Shown: positions 9,320 to 17,374, counted from the stretch's first letter. The stretch: 64,000 nt of DNA from Phycisphaeraceae bacterium D3-23 (GCA_039555135.1 CP114179.1:930001-994000); one strand, 5' to 3'. Made by a program: numbers and translations. Notes: generated by a model not told the origin, from the letters alone.

Positions 9320-10345
9320 TCACGCCATCGTCTCACCCGACGGGTCGATGGTTTCGCCCTGCGGGGGCATGGGCGCGTTCGTGTCGGTGACGCGGGCGTC
9401 GGGCACGCTCCCGGGCACGGGCACGCCGGGCGGGAGTCCGACGCCGCGCTCGCGGAGTTTGCGCTGGTGCTCTTCGTTGATCCGCCCTGCGCGGCGGAGG
9501 ATCGGCAAGATGTAAATTTCGGTCAGCTCGGCGATGTGGCTGACGACGTGCTCGATGTTCGAGTCGACCAGGCTGGAGAGCAGCCGGAGGCAGACCCCCC
9601 CGAGGATCGCGCCCAGGAGTGTGGTGTAGAACGCGATGCCCATGCCTTCGAGCGTGGTGCGGACGCCGGACATGATGGACGTGTCGCTGTTGCTCATCGC
9701 CATGAACACATCCGTGAGCCCGTCGGCCGACTGGATGAGCCCGATGATCGTGCCCACAAGCCCGAGGGTGACGAGGATGCTCGACGCGAAATCAACGACC
9801 TTGGTCTTCGCGAGCAGGCGCGCCTGCAATAGCGTCACGAGGTTGTCCTGCGAGATGTTGTAGTCCCGTCGGAAGATCTCGTGGAGGTTGTCGATATGGT
9901 CGCGGAACAAACTGGGCTCGGAGTTTTGCAGGAAGACGAAGATGTTGTTCGTCTCGCGGAGCTGGTCGATCTGTTGGTTGGTGAGGCGGCGCTGCTTGGC
10001 GATGAAGGCGACGTCGCTGAAGTTCTTGAGCAGCGCGAAGCCGAAGATGCCGAGGATGATCGACGCGATGATCCACGAGTCGCCGCGGACCGACTGGGCG
10101 ATGATGGGCCCGGCGAGGACGACGACGAGCGCCCCGAGCGCGACAACGTACAGCGACCACTCCAAGAGCGGCCGGCCCTGCTTGCCCATGTCGACGCGCT
10201 GGCTGCGGTGGGACTGGATGTTGCCGGCTTTGGGCGGGCGCGACCCGGGCGGGGCGGCGGCGGGCGCAGCGGCAGCCGGGGTGGTCGCAGGCGGGTTCGG
10301 ATTTGCGGGGGCCCCGGCGGGTCCGGGGCGTGGCTCGGTGGGCAT
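9320..10345 (-). CDS. MotA/TolQ/ExbB-family proton channel protein
   Basis: A 341-residue membrane protein. A Pro/Ala-rich N-terminal tail (about 1-45) precedes two hydrophobic helices ('LLEWSLYVVALGALVVVLAG', 'WIIASIILGIFGFALL'). After a cytoplasmic loop comes the conserved MotA_ExbB region: 'SILVTLGLVGTIIGLIQSAD', then 'GVRTTLEGMGIAFYTTLLGA'. This layout is typical of the pore subunit of proton-driven machines. It is upstream of the PDZ-containing MotB/ExbD-like gene and is presumably its partner. The start at MPTEPRPG is chosen over an in-frame ATG seven codons upstream; either is possible. The gene is divergent from the FHA gene at 10529. Confidence 0.85.
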   Translation of the reverse strand: MPTEPRPGPAGAPANPNPPATTPAAAAPAAAPPGSRPPKAGNIQSHRSQRVDMGKQGRPLLEWSLYVVALGALVVVLAGPIIAQSVRGDSWIIASIILGIFGFALLKNFSDVAFIAKQRRLTNQQIDQLRETNNIFVFLQNSEPSLFRDHIDNLHEIFRRDYNISQDNLVTLLQARLLAKTKVVDFASSILVTLGLVGTIIGLIQSADGLTDVFMAMSNSDTSIMSGVRTTLEGMGIAFYTTLLGAILGGVCLRLLSSLVDSNIEHVVSHIAELTEIYILPILRRAGRINEEHQRKLRERGVGLPPGVPVPGSVPDARVTDTNAPMPPQGETIDPSGETMA

Positions 10346-10412
10346 GGCGGCGATTATACGGCCCACGCCAGCGACCGGGACGACCCCGGGGGCCCGATTA
10401 CTCGTAAAACCC

Positions 10413-10441
10413 TTGGGCCGACCGCGTCCCTCGTGTAGACT
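10413..10441 (+). promoter_or_regulatory. Candidate sigma-70-type promoter for the FHA gene
   Basis: TTGGGC (10413-10418) and TAGACT (10436-10441) are separated by 17 bp, about 90 bp before the FHA start codon, in the divergent spacer. The match is partial, so this is a prediction only. Confidence 0.35.
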
Positions 10442-10528
10442 AGTTGTGTTGCGGAACCCAATCGGCCGATCAGTTCAGGGGGCCGACCCTCTCGACTCAC
10501 CCGCACCTTTCACCACAGGGGTAGACCG

Positions 10529-10996
10529 ATGCCAGCACTCGTTGTGATCCACGGCGACCGACGCGGAGAATACTTCAACCTCCAGGTCAAGGCCGCGCTC
10601 GTCGTCGGCCGGGACGACTCCCTGCTCGCGCAGATGACCGGCGACGCGGGCATCTCCCGCAGGCACGTCGAATTCATCCGGCATGACACCGACCACAAGT
10701 GCTTCGCCATCGACCTGGGGTCAAGCAACGGCGTCCGCATCAACGGCGCGAAGATCGACCACTCGGCCGAGTGCCACGACGGCGACCTCATCCAGGTCGG
10801 CCACACCCTCCTCGTCTTCGTCAACAAGGACCTCGACGACACCAGCCCGGTCAAGACGTTCCTCAAGGCCTGCGAAAAACTCTACGGCGACTCACTCGAC
10901 AAGATGCGCGAACACGACCGCAAGATGGCCGCCCGCGAAGCCAACAGCAACACCGGCACGATGAACCTCGGCGTCGCGACGAAGAATCGGAAGTAG
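10529..10996 (+). CDS. FHA-domain protein
   Basis: A 155-residue protein. The N-terminal ~100 residues form a forkhead-associated domain, a phosphothreonine-binding module, with the key pattern 'VVGRDDSLLAQM', 'GISRRHVEF', 'LGSSNGVRING' and 'LIQVGHTLLVF'. The C-terminal ~55 residues are charged and helical ('VKTFLKACEKLYGDSLDKMREHDRK'). An AGGGG Shine-Dalgarno-like sequence lies 8 nt before the ATG. It likely links Ser/Thr kinase signalling to a target, but no kinase is in the window. It is divergent from the MotA/MotB-like pair, so shared function is possible but unproven. Confidence 0.9.
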   Translation: MPALVVIHGDRRGEYFNLQVKAALVVGRDDSLLAQMTGDAGISRRHVEFIRHDTDHKCFAIDLGSSNGVRINGAKIDHSAECHDGDLIQVGHTLLVFVNKDLDDTSPVKTFLKACEKLYGDSLDKMREHDRKMAAREANSNTGTMNLGVATKNRK

Positions 10997-11008
10997 CCGT
11001 AGCGTCGG

Positions 11009-11029
11009 AACACGAAGCGTAAGCGAGTG
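11009..11029. repeat. Half-copy of the 12069-12136 palindrome
   Basis: The word ACACGAAGCGTAAGCGAGTG matches one arm of the perfect inverted repeat at 12069-12136 with one or two changes. It sits between the FHA gene and the zinc-ribbon gene. Confidence 0.55.
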
Positions 11030-11061
11030 ATCCGGGCTGATGCAACCTATCATGCCCCTGC

Positions 11062-11622
11062 ATGTACTGCCGCGACTGCGACTACCCGCTGAAAGAACTC
11101 GCCGAACCACGATGCCCGGAGTGTGGGCGCGGGTTTGATGCGTCAGACGCGACGAGCTATCTTCCGAAACGCAAGCAACGCACATTCAAGCGGTGGATGT
11201 TCTATCTCCGGGCCACCGTACTGCCGCTCGCACTCATATGGTTGTTCTTTGTCGCTTGGCATGACCGCGCGACAAGTATCAGCTCAGAACAGACCAGCAG
11301 CTTCGTACAAGTGTTCAGTTTCCTCGCGGTCTTCTTCATTTTTCATGGTCTAATCAGCCGCGCATTTCTAATCCCATTCTTATGGATCGGCATGCGTCTG
11401 CGCATCTTTCTGCTCGGCACCGTTCTAAGCCTGCTTCTCCCGCTATGCGCAGCCGAGGGAATCGCACGCTATGAAGAAGCGTTGTTTGTAAGACAGTGCC
11501 AAACCAACCCCGCCAGCATGAACAAACATGCGGGCGAGTTATGGCGTCGACGCTGGTGGCCCAATGATGAAAACATACTGTTCTATAACCCGAAAACACA
11601 AGAACTGATCGACGGAAACTGA
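11062..11622 (+). CDS. Zinc-ribbon membrane protein (paralogue of 6330-6839)
   Basis: A 186-residue protein starting with a CxxC...CxxC ribbon (MYCRDCDYPL ... RCPECGRGFDASD), then hydrophobic helices at about residues 47-65, 85-120 and 112-130, and a polar C-terminal tail. The N-terminal signature matches the gene at 6330. The membrane region is more AT-rich and diverged. Function is unknown. The cupin gene begins 5 bp after its stop, so the two are probably cotranscribed. Confidence 0.7.
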   Translation: MYCRDCDYPLKELAEPRCPECGRGFDASDATSYLPKRKQRTFKRWMFYLRATVLPLALIWLFFVAWHDRATSISSEQTSSFVQVFSFLAVFFIFHGLISRAFLIPFLWIGMRLRIFLLGTVLSLLLPLCAAEGIARYEEALFVRQCQTNPASMNKHAGELWRRRWWPNDENILFYNPKTQELIDGN

Positions 11623-11626
11623 AGCG

Positions 11627-12025
11627 ATGCACACCCTCCCCACCCTCATCACCGACGAACACGGCGTCTCCGTCTTCACCACCGCCCAGTGGCCCGAGGA
11701 ATCGCGGGGCGGGATGGTGTTGTCGCCGCGCATCGGGGCGTCGTCGCTTCGGCTGCGCACCAGTAGAGCGGGCTACAAAGCCGACTGGCATGTCGCCGAC
11801 GAGCCCGTGCTGATCGTTGTGCGGCGCGGGACGCTTCGCATCGGGCTGCGCGACGGGTCGCACCGCGACTTCACGGCGGGCGACGCGTTTGTCGCGGCCG
11901 ACAGCGTGCCCGAGGGCGAGGCCTTCGATGCCGAGGTGCATGGGCACACCGCAAGCGTCATCGGCGACGAAACGCTTGAAGCGGTGCATATCAAGCTCGC
12001 GGCGCTGCCGGACAACGGGCAGTAG
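11627..12025 (+). CDS. Cupin-like small protein
   Basis: A 132-residue protein with a single cupin-like beta-barrel pattern: 'DWHVADEPVLIVVRRGTLRIGLRDG', then 'DFTAGDAFVAADSVPEGE', then 'EVHGHTASVIGDE'. The expected His/Glu metal ligands of classical cupin motif 1 are only partly present, so catalytic activity is doubtful. It follows the zinc-ribbon gene by 4 nt. Its stop codon lies inside the terminal inverted repeat of the element at 12022-12181. Confidence 0.6.
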   Translation: MHTLPTLITDEHGVSVFTTAQWPEESRGGMVLSPRIGASSLRLRTSRAGYKADWHVADEPVLIVVRRGTLRIGLRDGSHRDFTAGDAFVAADSVPEGEAFDAEVHGHTASVIGDETLEAVHIKLAALPDNGQ

Positions 12026-12181
12026 GACAGGGATCCCTGCCTGTCACAGGCCGAAGGCCTGGCTTTGTCAGAGCACGAAGCGTCAGCGAGTGATTGCTCG
12101 ACCTGGGTGCCACACTCGCTGACGCTTCGTGCTCTGTTTGCTCGGGCTGCGCCCGATGACAGGCAGGAATGCCTGTCCTAC
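12022..12181. repeat. 160-bp nested palindromic element (MITE-like)
   Basis: The outer arms (12022-12046 and 12157-12181) are 25-bp inverted repeats with about three mismatches. Inside are a perfect 24-bp inverted repeat (12069-12092 / 12113-12136) and small hairpins such as CAGGCCGAAGGCCTG. The outer sequence carries the GGCAGGAATGCC word seen at 16947, 12938 and 46311. The element abuts the cupin stop and ends 13 bp before the recQ start. Confidence 0.85.
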
Positions 12182-12193
12182 TATGTGCGGCCC

Positions 12194-13783
12194 ATGCCCA
12201 ACGCAGCACCCCCCACGCTCGACGACGCCCGCGCAGTGCTGCGCGATGTCTTCGGGCACGACGATTTCCGTGGCATACAACCCGACGCGATCGGGCGCAC
12301 CCTCGCGGGCCAGCACACACTCGTCCTGATGCCCACAGGCGGCGGAAAATCCGTGTGCTACCAGGTACCCGCCCTACTCTTCGACGGGCTGACGGTGGTG
12401 CTCTCGCCGTTGGTCGCGCTGATGAAGGACCAGGTCGATGCGCTCGTGGCCAAGGGGGTGGACGCGGCCTACATCAACGCGACGCTGACCCGCAAAGAAC
12501 GCGACGCCCGCTACGCCAACCTACGCGCTGGCCGATACAAACTCCTGTATGTCACGCCCGAGCGCTTCCGCAAGGGCGACTTCCGCGCGGCCCTCGCGGA
12601 GCGCGACATCGACCTGTTCGCCATCGACGAAGCGCACTGCGTCAGCGGGTGGGGACACGACTTCCGGCCCGACTACACCAGGCTCGCCGAGCTGCGCAAC
12701 GTCATGGGCAACCCGACCACCCTCGCGCTGACCGCGACCGCGACGCCACGTGTGCAGCAGGACATCGTCACACAGCTCGGGCTCGATGACGGCATGGCCA
12801 TCCTCAGCGAAGGGATCGACCGGCCCAACCTGTCGCTCGATGTCGCCGAGGTCTGGGGGGATGATGACAAGCTGGATGCGATTGTGGCGGCGGCAAAAGA
12901 CCTTGAAAACAAAGGGGATTCAGGCCTGCGGCCTGACGGCGGGCAGGATGCCCGCCCCACCGCCTGCCCCACCGCTTCCGGGGGCGGGGGCGGCAGCGGG
13001 GTCGTCTACTTCGCACTCATCCGCACGCTCGAATCGTTCAGCGAGCAGCTCCGCGAGCGCGGCGTCGCGCACCTGTGCTACCACGGCAAGCTCGAACGAC
13101 GGCAACGCAAACGTGTTCAGGACGACTTCCTCTCGGACAGCCCCGACAAACTCCCTAGCCATCGGCTCGTCCTCGCGACCAACGCATTCGGCATGGGTAT
13201 CGACAAGCCCGACATCCGGTTCGTGATGCACGCCGAGGTGCCCGGCTCGGTCGAGGGCTACTACCAAGAGATCGGCCGCGCGGGGCGCGACGGGATGCCC
13301 GCGCGGTGTACGCTGCTCTACGACGAGCGTGACCTTGAGACGCAGATGATGTTCATCCGCTGGTCCAACCCCGGGGACGAGTACCTGCAACGGGTCGTGC
13401 ATCACCTCGAACACGACGCGGAGCAGGTCCACGCGTTCGGCACCGACTGGCTCCGCGAAAAACTCCACCACAAGCAGCGCGGCGACTTCCGCCTCGAAAC
13501 CGCGCTCAACCTGCTCTACCGCCACGGCGTCATCGACACCCCGCCGCCCAAGCTCGACACCGCCCGGCCCCCGGCGATCGAGGACGCGATGCAGTCAGGC
13601 CAACTCGAAGTCGTCGCCGACCTCCCCGCCGCGCTGCTCGACGAAGATCGGCTCGCGGAGAAGCTGCGCGGCGACCAACAGCGGCTCTACGGCATGGTCG
13701 AGTACGTGCGCTGCGACGGCGACCGCCGATCGTTTCTCAACAGCTACTTCGGCGTCGCCCCGGAAGTCGGGGCCGACCCGTGA
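12194..13783 (+). CDS. recQ: RecQ-family ATP-dependent DNA helicase
   Basis: A 529-residue superfamily 2 3'-5' DNA helicase of recombination and repair. Visible motifs are Walker A 'MPTGGGKSVCYQ' (residues 46-57), the DEAH box (from residue 145) in 'IDEAHCVSGWGHDFRPDY', 'ALTATATPRVQQDI', 'YHGKLERRQRKRVQDDFL' and 'LATNAFGMGIDKPDIRFV', and motif VI 'YYQEIGRAGRDG'. Two oddities: the linker between the two RecA lobes carries a ~30-residue Gly/Pro/Asp-rich insertion encoded by palindromic repeat DNA (12920-12956). The protein also ends just after 'YVRCDGDRRSFLNSYFG', so three of the four zinc-binding cysteines and the HRDC domain are absent. The start at MPNAAPP is chosen because upstream codons lie in the repeat element. 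The stop overlaps the GTG of the next gene. Confidence 0.9.
   Translation: MPNAAPPTLDDARAVLRDVFGHDDFRGIQPDAIGRTLAGQHTLVLMPTGGGKSVCYQVPALLFDGLTVVLSPLVALMKDQVDALVAKGVDAAYINATLTRKERDARYANLRAGRYKLLYVTPERFRKGDFRAALAERDIDLFAIDEAHCVSGWGHDFRPDYTRLAELRNVMGNPTTLALTATATPRVQQDIVTQLGLDDGMAILSEGIDRPNLSLDVAEVWGDDDKLDAIVAAAKDLENKGDSGLRPDGGQDARPTACPTASGGGGGSGVVYFALIRTLESFSEQLRERGVAHLCYHGKLERRQRKRVQDDFLSDSPDKLPSHRLVLATNAFGMGIDKPDIRFVMHAEVPGSVEGYYQEIGRAGRDGMPARCTLLYDERDLETQMMFIRWSNPGDEYLQRVVHHLEHDAEQVHAFGTDWLREKLHHKQRGDFRLETALNLLYRHGVIDTPPPKLDTARPPAIEDAMQSGQLEVVADLPAALLDEDRLAEKLRGDQQRLYGMVEYVRCDGDRRSFLNSYFGVAPEVGADP
12920..12956. repeat. Palindromic repeat pair inside recQ
   Basis: Two adjacent hairpins, AGGCC-TGC-GGCCT (12921-12935) and GGCGGGCA-GGA-TGCCCGCC (12938-12956), lie in the recQ reading frame. 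The second has the same GCAGGATGCC core as intergenic repeats at 12157, 16947 and 46350. Confidence 0.8.
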
Positions 13784-14475
13784 ACACCGCAGCCCCCCCG
13801 AGCGCCGCGCGGCGCGCCTGGCTCTGGGCCGAGATGGCGCTGATCTTCGTCGGCGGGCCCGTCGTGCTGTGGCAGGTGCCCGCGATCTTCCAGGCGGGGC
13901 TCCTGTTCCCCGTGCTCTGGGCGGGCGGCGCGGCGGCACTCATCTACCTGCTGCGGGATCGATCGTTCACACGGCGCAAGCTCTGGAACTTCCGCGTCGC
14001 GTACGATCGATTCGGCGTCGTCGTGCTGCGCTGGATCATCCTCACCGCCGTCGTCATGCTGCTGTTTGGATTGGCGGCGGGCCAGCGCATCGGCGGGCTG
14101 CAGTTCCCGGCCGGGCTCTTCGGGCTGCCGCGCGAAATTCCGGTGCTGTGGGGCATCATCATGCTCGCCTACCCGTGGTTTTCGGTCTTCCCGCAGAACC
14201 TGATCTACCGCGCGTTTTTCTGCCAGCGTTACGCGCCGGTGCTCGGCACGGGCTGGGCGATGATCCTGCTCAACGCCGTGCTCTTCAGCTTCGGCCACGT
14301 CATGTTCGGCAACTGGGTCGTGCTAGGGCTCACCCTGCTGGGCGGCGCACTGTTCACCCGCACCTACCTCAAGCACCAGTCGCTCCTGCTCGCGACGATC
14401 GAACACGCGCTCTACGGCAGCTTCTGCTTCTCCGTAGGGATCGGGATCTTCCTGCTGTATGGTTCGGGGAACTAG
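13780..14475 (+). CDS. CPBP-family-like membrane protein, catalytic Glu apparently replaced
   Basis: A 231-residue polytopic protein with about six hydrophobic helices and the CPBP/Abi core: 'FPQNLIYRAFF', 'LFSFGHVMFGNW' and 'IEHALYGSFCFSVG'. Active members of this intramembrane protease family have Glu in the first motif (EExxR or PQE-x-x-xR); here it is Asn, so proteolysis may be lost while the His residues of motifs 2 and 3 remain. A GTG start overlaps the recQ stop (GTGA), implying translational coupling. The function of the pair is unknown. Confidence 0.75.
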   Translation: MNTAAPPSAARRAWLWAEMALIFVGGPVVLWQVPAIFQAGLLFPVLWAGGAAALIYLLRDRSFTRRKLWNFRVAYDRFGVVVLRWIILTAVVMLLFGLAAGQRIGGLQFPAGLFGLPREIPVLWGIIMLAYPWFSVFPQNLIYRAFFCQRYAPVLGTGWAMILLNAVLFSFGHVMFGNWVVLGLTLLGGALFTRTYLKHQSLLLATIEHALYGSFCFSVGIGIFLLYGSGN

Positions 14476-14520
14476 CGGGTCAAGCGCGGCCGAAGCACAC
14501 CCATTGCATGGGTGGGTGGC

Positions 14521-14547
14521 ACCCACGGATGGAGTCCGTGGGCTTCG
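14521..14547. repeat. Palindromic repeat, family D, copy 1
   Basis: CCCACGGAT-GGAG-TCCGTGGG followed by CTTCG forms a hairpin. A near-identical copy in the same orientation is at 15561-15587. The two flank the EamA transporter gene. Confidence 0.7.
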
Positions 14548-14549
14548 TC

Positions 14550-15500
14550 CTACTGTGCACTGCGCAGGAACAGCACCGCGACGCCGATGATCGAGATCGC
14601 TGCGCCGACCGCGGCGCGCCAGGTGACGCGCTCGCCCAGGAACAGGACGATCGGCAGGACAAACAGCGGGCTCGTGGAGAGCAGCGTCTGCGCGACGCCG
14701 ACTTTGGCGTCGCTCTTGAACGCGACCTGCTGAAGCCAGATGCCTAGGAACGTGCCCAGGAACATCGCGCAGCAGACGAGCAGCCAGGTGCGTTTGACGC
14801 TGGGGCGTTTCGGGTGGTTTTCGGCGCTCCCGCCGGCCTCGGGCAGGAGCTTGTCGAGCGGGAGCATGAGCACGAGGACGGCCGAACCCGCGACGATACG
14901 GACGATCGCGCTGGGTGCGGCGGCGATGTCGCCGTGGTCGAAGACATAGCGGGTCATGAGTGCCCCGCCGGCCTGGCACAGCGCGGCCGCAAGGGCGAAG
15001 CCGATCCCCAGTGCGTCGACGTGGCCGTCGGACGTGGTGTGGTTGCGCTCGGCGATGACCCAGACGACCCCGCCAACCGTGATGGCGATGCCTGCGGACT
15101 GCCACAGGCCGACCGACTCGCCGAGGATGGGCCAGGCGAGCGCGGCCGTGGCGACCGGCGCGAGCATGAAGAGCAGCAGCGTCCGCCGCGCCCCGATGCG
15201 GTTGAGCGCCGCGAAGAAACACGTGTCGCCGATGCCGATGCCGACGACGCCGCTCAAGAGGAGCAGCCCCATCAACGGCAGCGCTAACGCGAAGGGCTGA
15301 CCTTCCTCCGGCGACATTACCCACATCGAGCCGACGACGATCCCGAGCAGCGTCGTCGCCAGGATGTTCTTGGTCAGGTTCATCCGCACCGGCGGCAGCA
15401 CCCGGCCGATGCGTCGGTACATGACGGTCCCGCCGGCCCAGAACATCGCGGCGGTGGCGGCCGCGCCGAGGCCGAAGAGTGCGTGGGTCGTGTCGAGCAT
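14550..15500 (-). CDS. EamA/DMT-family transporter
   Basis: A 316-residue protein with ten predicted hydrophobic helices in two five-helix EamA repeats. Examples are 'FGLGAAATAAMFWAGG', 'LPLMGLLLLSGVVGIGIGD' and the C-terminal 'AAVGAAISIIGVAVLFL'. This is the drug/metabolite transporter fold; the substrate cannot be told. The start at MLDTTHAL is used because the 22 preceding codons lie in repeat DNA. The gene is bracketed by two copies of a small palindrome (14521-14547, 15561-15587). Confidence 0.85.
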   Translation of the reverse strand: MLDTTHALFGLGAAATAAMFWAGGTVMYRRIGRVLPPVRMNLTKNILATTLLGIVVGSMWVMSPEEGQPFALALPLMGLLLLSGVVGIGIGDTCFFAALNRIGARRTLLLFMLAPVATAALAWPILGESVGLWQSAGIAITVGGVVWVIAERNHTTSDGHVDALGIGFALAAALCQAGGALMTRYVFDHGDIAAAPSAIVRIVAGSAVLVLMLPLDKLLPEAGGSAENHPKRPSVKRTWLLVCCAMFLGTFLGIWLQQVAFKSDAKVGVAQTLLSTSPLFVLPIVLFLGERVTWRAAVGAAISIIGVAVLFLRSAQ

Positions 15501-15560
15501 GGCGGGACGTTGGGTGTCCGGTGAAAGTTGAGCGAAACACCACCGGCATTTGGCTCGGTG

Positions 15561-15587
15561 TCCCACGGATGGAATCCGTGGGCTTCG
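15561..15587. repeat. Palindromic repeat, family D, copy 2
   Basis: CCCACGGAT-GGAA-TCCGTGGG with the same CTTCG tail as the copy at 14521-14547. Confidence 0.7.
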
Positions 15588-15719
15588 CTACTGCGCCCAA
15601 GCCCGCGCGGTGCCGGGGCATCATGGCGATTGTGCTTCCCCGTGCAACCCGGCGGTGTTACAATCGTCCGCTCAGCCCCGTGCCGCATCGACGGGCTTCA
15701 TCTCGGCACACCCCACACC

Positions 15720-16874
15720 ATGACCATCCCCGCCCGCCGCAAGGCCAGCCGACGCGACCCGCGTGTCCGCGCCACGATCGCGCTGCGCGCCGCGCAGCTC
15801 ATGTACCACCGTGAAGAGACCGAGTACTTCACCGCCAAACGCAAGGCCGCCCGCCACCTCGGCGTCGACTGGAAGCACGCGCCCCAGGACCTTCCCAGCA
15901 ACGCCGAGATCCGCGAACGCCTGCACACCCTCGCGTCCATGGTCGAGGGCGAACAGCGCGGCGACGACCTCCAGGCCATGCGCCTCGTCGCGCTGCGCTA
16001 CCTCCGCCTGCTCGACCCTTTCCGCCCCCGGCTGATCGGCTCGACCCTCACGGGCCACACCCGCAAGGGCTCGGATATCGACCTGCACGTCTTCACCGAC
16101 CGTTTGAGCGCGATCACCGACCTGCTCGACGACTACGCGCTCCCCTACACCGTCGAGCACAAGCCGGTCCGCAAGCACAACCAGACCACGGTCTACACCC
16201 ACATCCACCTCGACGACGCGTTCCCCGTCGAGCTCACGATCTACACCGAGGCCCAGCACCGCACGGTCTTCCGAAGCTCGATCACGGGCAAGGCGATCGA
16301 GCGTGCGAACACTAACGCGTTCGAAAAATTGATGGGCGCGTGGTACCCGGAGATCGACCTCGACCTGGCCTGCGCAACGGCCGACGACGCAGCATGTAAC
16401 GATGCGCAGCGGCTGTCGGTGTATCGTCTGCTGCTTCCGCCGCTGGAGCACGTCAAGCAAGACCCGCGCTGGCACCCGGAGGGCGATGCGCTGTACCACT
16501 CATTGCAGGTGTTTGAGCTGGCGCGGGCCGAGCGCTACTGGGATGTCGAGTTCTGCGAGGCGGCGCTGCTGCACGATGTCGGTAAGGCGATCCACCCGGG
16601 GGACCACGTCGCGGCGGGTGTCGATGCCCTGATGGGTGTCGCGTCCGAGCGCGTCGTCACCCTCGTCGCGTACCACATGACCGCCCACGCCTACCGCGAC
16701 GGGTCGCTGGGCGCAAGGGCGCGTCGGCGGTTCGAAGCGCTCGATGATTTTGAGGACCTGCTGCTGCTGAGTGCGCTCGACCAGGCGGGGCGCACGCGCG
16801 GCGCACACAGGTGTGCACCGTGGACGATGCGCTCGCGTGGCTGGTGGAGCAGGACGCGTAAGCGCATACCGTGA
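15720..16874 (+). CDS. Nucleotidyltransferase / HD-domain protein, C-terminus frameshifted
   Basis: A two-domain protein of 384 residues as read. A nucleotidyltransferase-like domain (about 85-190) has 'LTGHTRKGSDIDLHVF' with the GS...DxD pattern and 'DDAFPVELTIYT'. An HD phosphohydrolase-type domain follows: 'DALYHSLQVFELA', 'EAALLHDVGKAIHPGDHV', 'VVTLVAYHM'. After 'DQAGRTRGAH' the frame reads into an Arg/Trp-rich tail. In another frame the same DNA encodes VCTVDDALAWLVEQDA then a stop at 16861, the expected type of ending. The shift lies at a (CA)3 tract, 16804-16809. The loss affects only ~20 terminal residues, so the protein may still function. Its nucleotide substrate is unknown. Confidence 0.75.
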   Translation: MTIPARRKASRRDPRVRATIALRAAQLMYHREETEYFTAKRKAARHLGVDWKHAPQDLPSNAEIRERLHTLASMVEGEQRGDDLQAMRLVALRYLRLLDPFRPRLIGSTLTGHTRKGSDIDLHVFTDRLSAITDLLDDYALPYTVEHKPVRKHNQTTVYTHIHLDDAFPVELTIYTEAQHRTVFRSSITGKAIERANTNAFEKLMGAWYPEIDLDLACATADDAACNDAQRLSVYRLLLPPLEHVKQDPRWHPEGDALYHSLQVFELARAERYWDVEFCEAALLHDVGKAIHPGDHVAAGVDALMGVASERVVTLVAYHMTAHAYRDGSLGARARRRFEALDDFEDLLLLSALDQAGRTRGAHRCAPWTMRSRGWWSRTRKRIP

Positions 16875-16968
16875 GGCAGACATTCTTGTCTGCCGCAGGC
16901 CGAAGGCCTGTCGATCTCGGACGTGCGACTTCGGCGTCGCCGAACGGCAGACCGGAATGTCTGCCCCA
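16873..16968. repeat. Palindromic repeat cluster
   Basis: Successive hairpins GGCAGACA-TTCT-TGTCTGCC, CAGGCCGAAGGCCTG and GGCAGACC-GGAA-TGTCTGCC. The middle word is shared with the element at 12022-12181, and the last has the same layout as the GGCAGGATGCC repeats. Confidence 0.75.
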
Positions 16969-17095
16969 CGTCGAGGTGCGCTCCGCCGATAACCCCGCCC
17001 CGCGCTTCCGATAACAACCACGCGCACCCGAGTGGCGACGCCGACCCGGCCCGCCCGAATAATTCTACGTGACCCCGCCCACATGGAGCAGCGCG

Positions 17096-17374
17096 ATGGC
17101 GACGATGACGATGCGGCAGTGGAAAGAAGCGCTAGGCGAGCACGTCGCCCTCGAACAGGTGCCGCGCGAGCTCGGCCTGCCGTCGATGCAGGTGATCCGC
17201 GCGGTGAACCAGGGCGAGCTTCGGATGCACACCTTCCGCGCCAGCGACGGGCGGGTCTTCCGCGCGGTGCGCGTGCGCGACCTGCTGGCCTACCGCGAGC
17301 GGCTGGCCCACCCCGCGCCCGAGGTGACGATGGAGGGCATGAAGCGTGCGTTCGCCGAGATGGCCGAGGCGTAA
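17096..17374 (+). CDS. Small helix-turn-helix-like protein
   Basis: A 92-residue protein (101 if the GTG at 17069 is used). The segment 'ALEQVPRELGLPSMQVIRAVNQGELR ... GRVFRAVRVRDLLAYRERL', written here in two parts, looks like an excisionase/MerR-type winged helix: helix, turn, recognition helix, then a short beta wing and a 'DLLAYR' helix. No catalytic residues are seen. It may bind DNA. There is no clear operon partner; the MOSC gene begins 134 bp downstream. Confidence 0.55.
   Translation: MATMTMRQWKEALGEHVALEQVPRELGLPSMQVIRAVNQGELRMHTFRASDGRVFRAVRVRDLLAYRERLAHPAPEVTMEGMKRAFAEMAEA

Noticed and set aside
14521-15587. EamA gene as a composite transposon between family D repeats
   Set aside because: The flanking repeats are only ~27 bp hairpins without transposase, and similar words are widespread.
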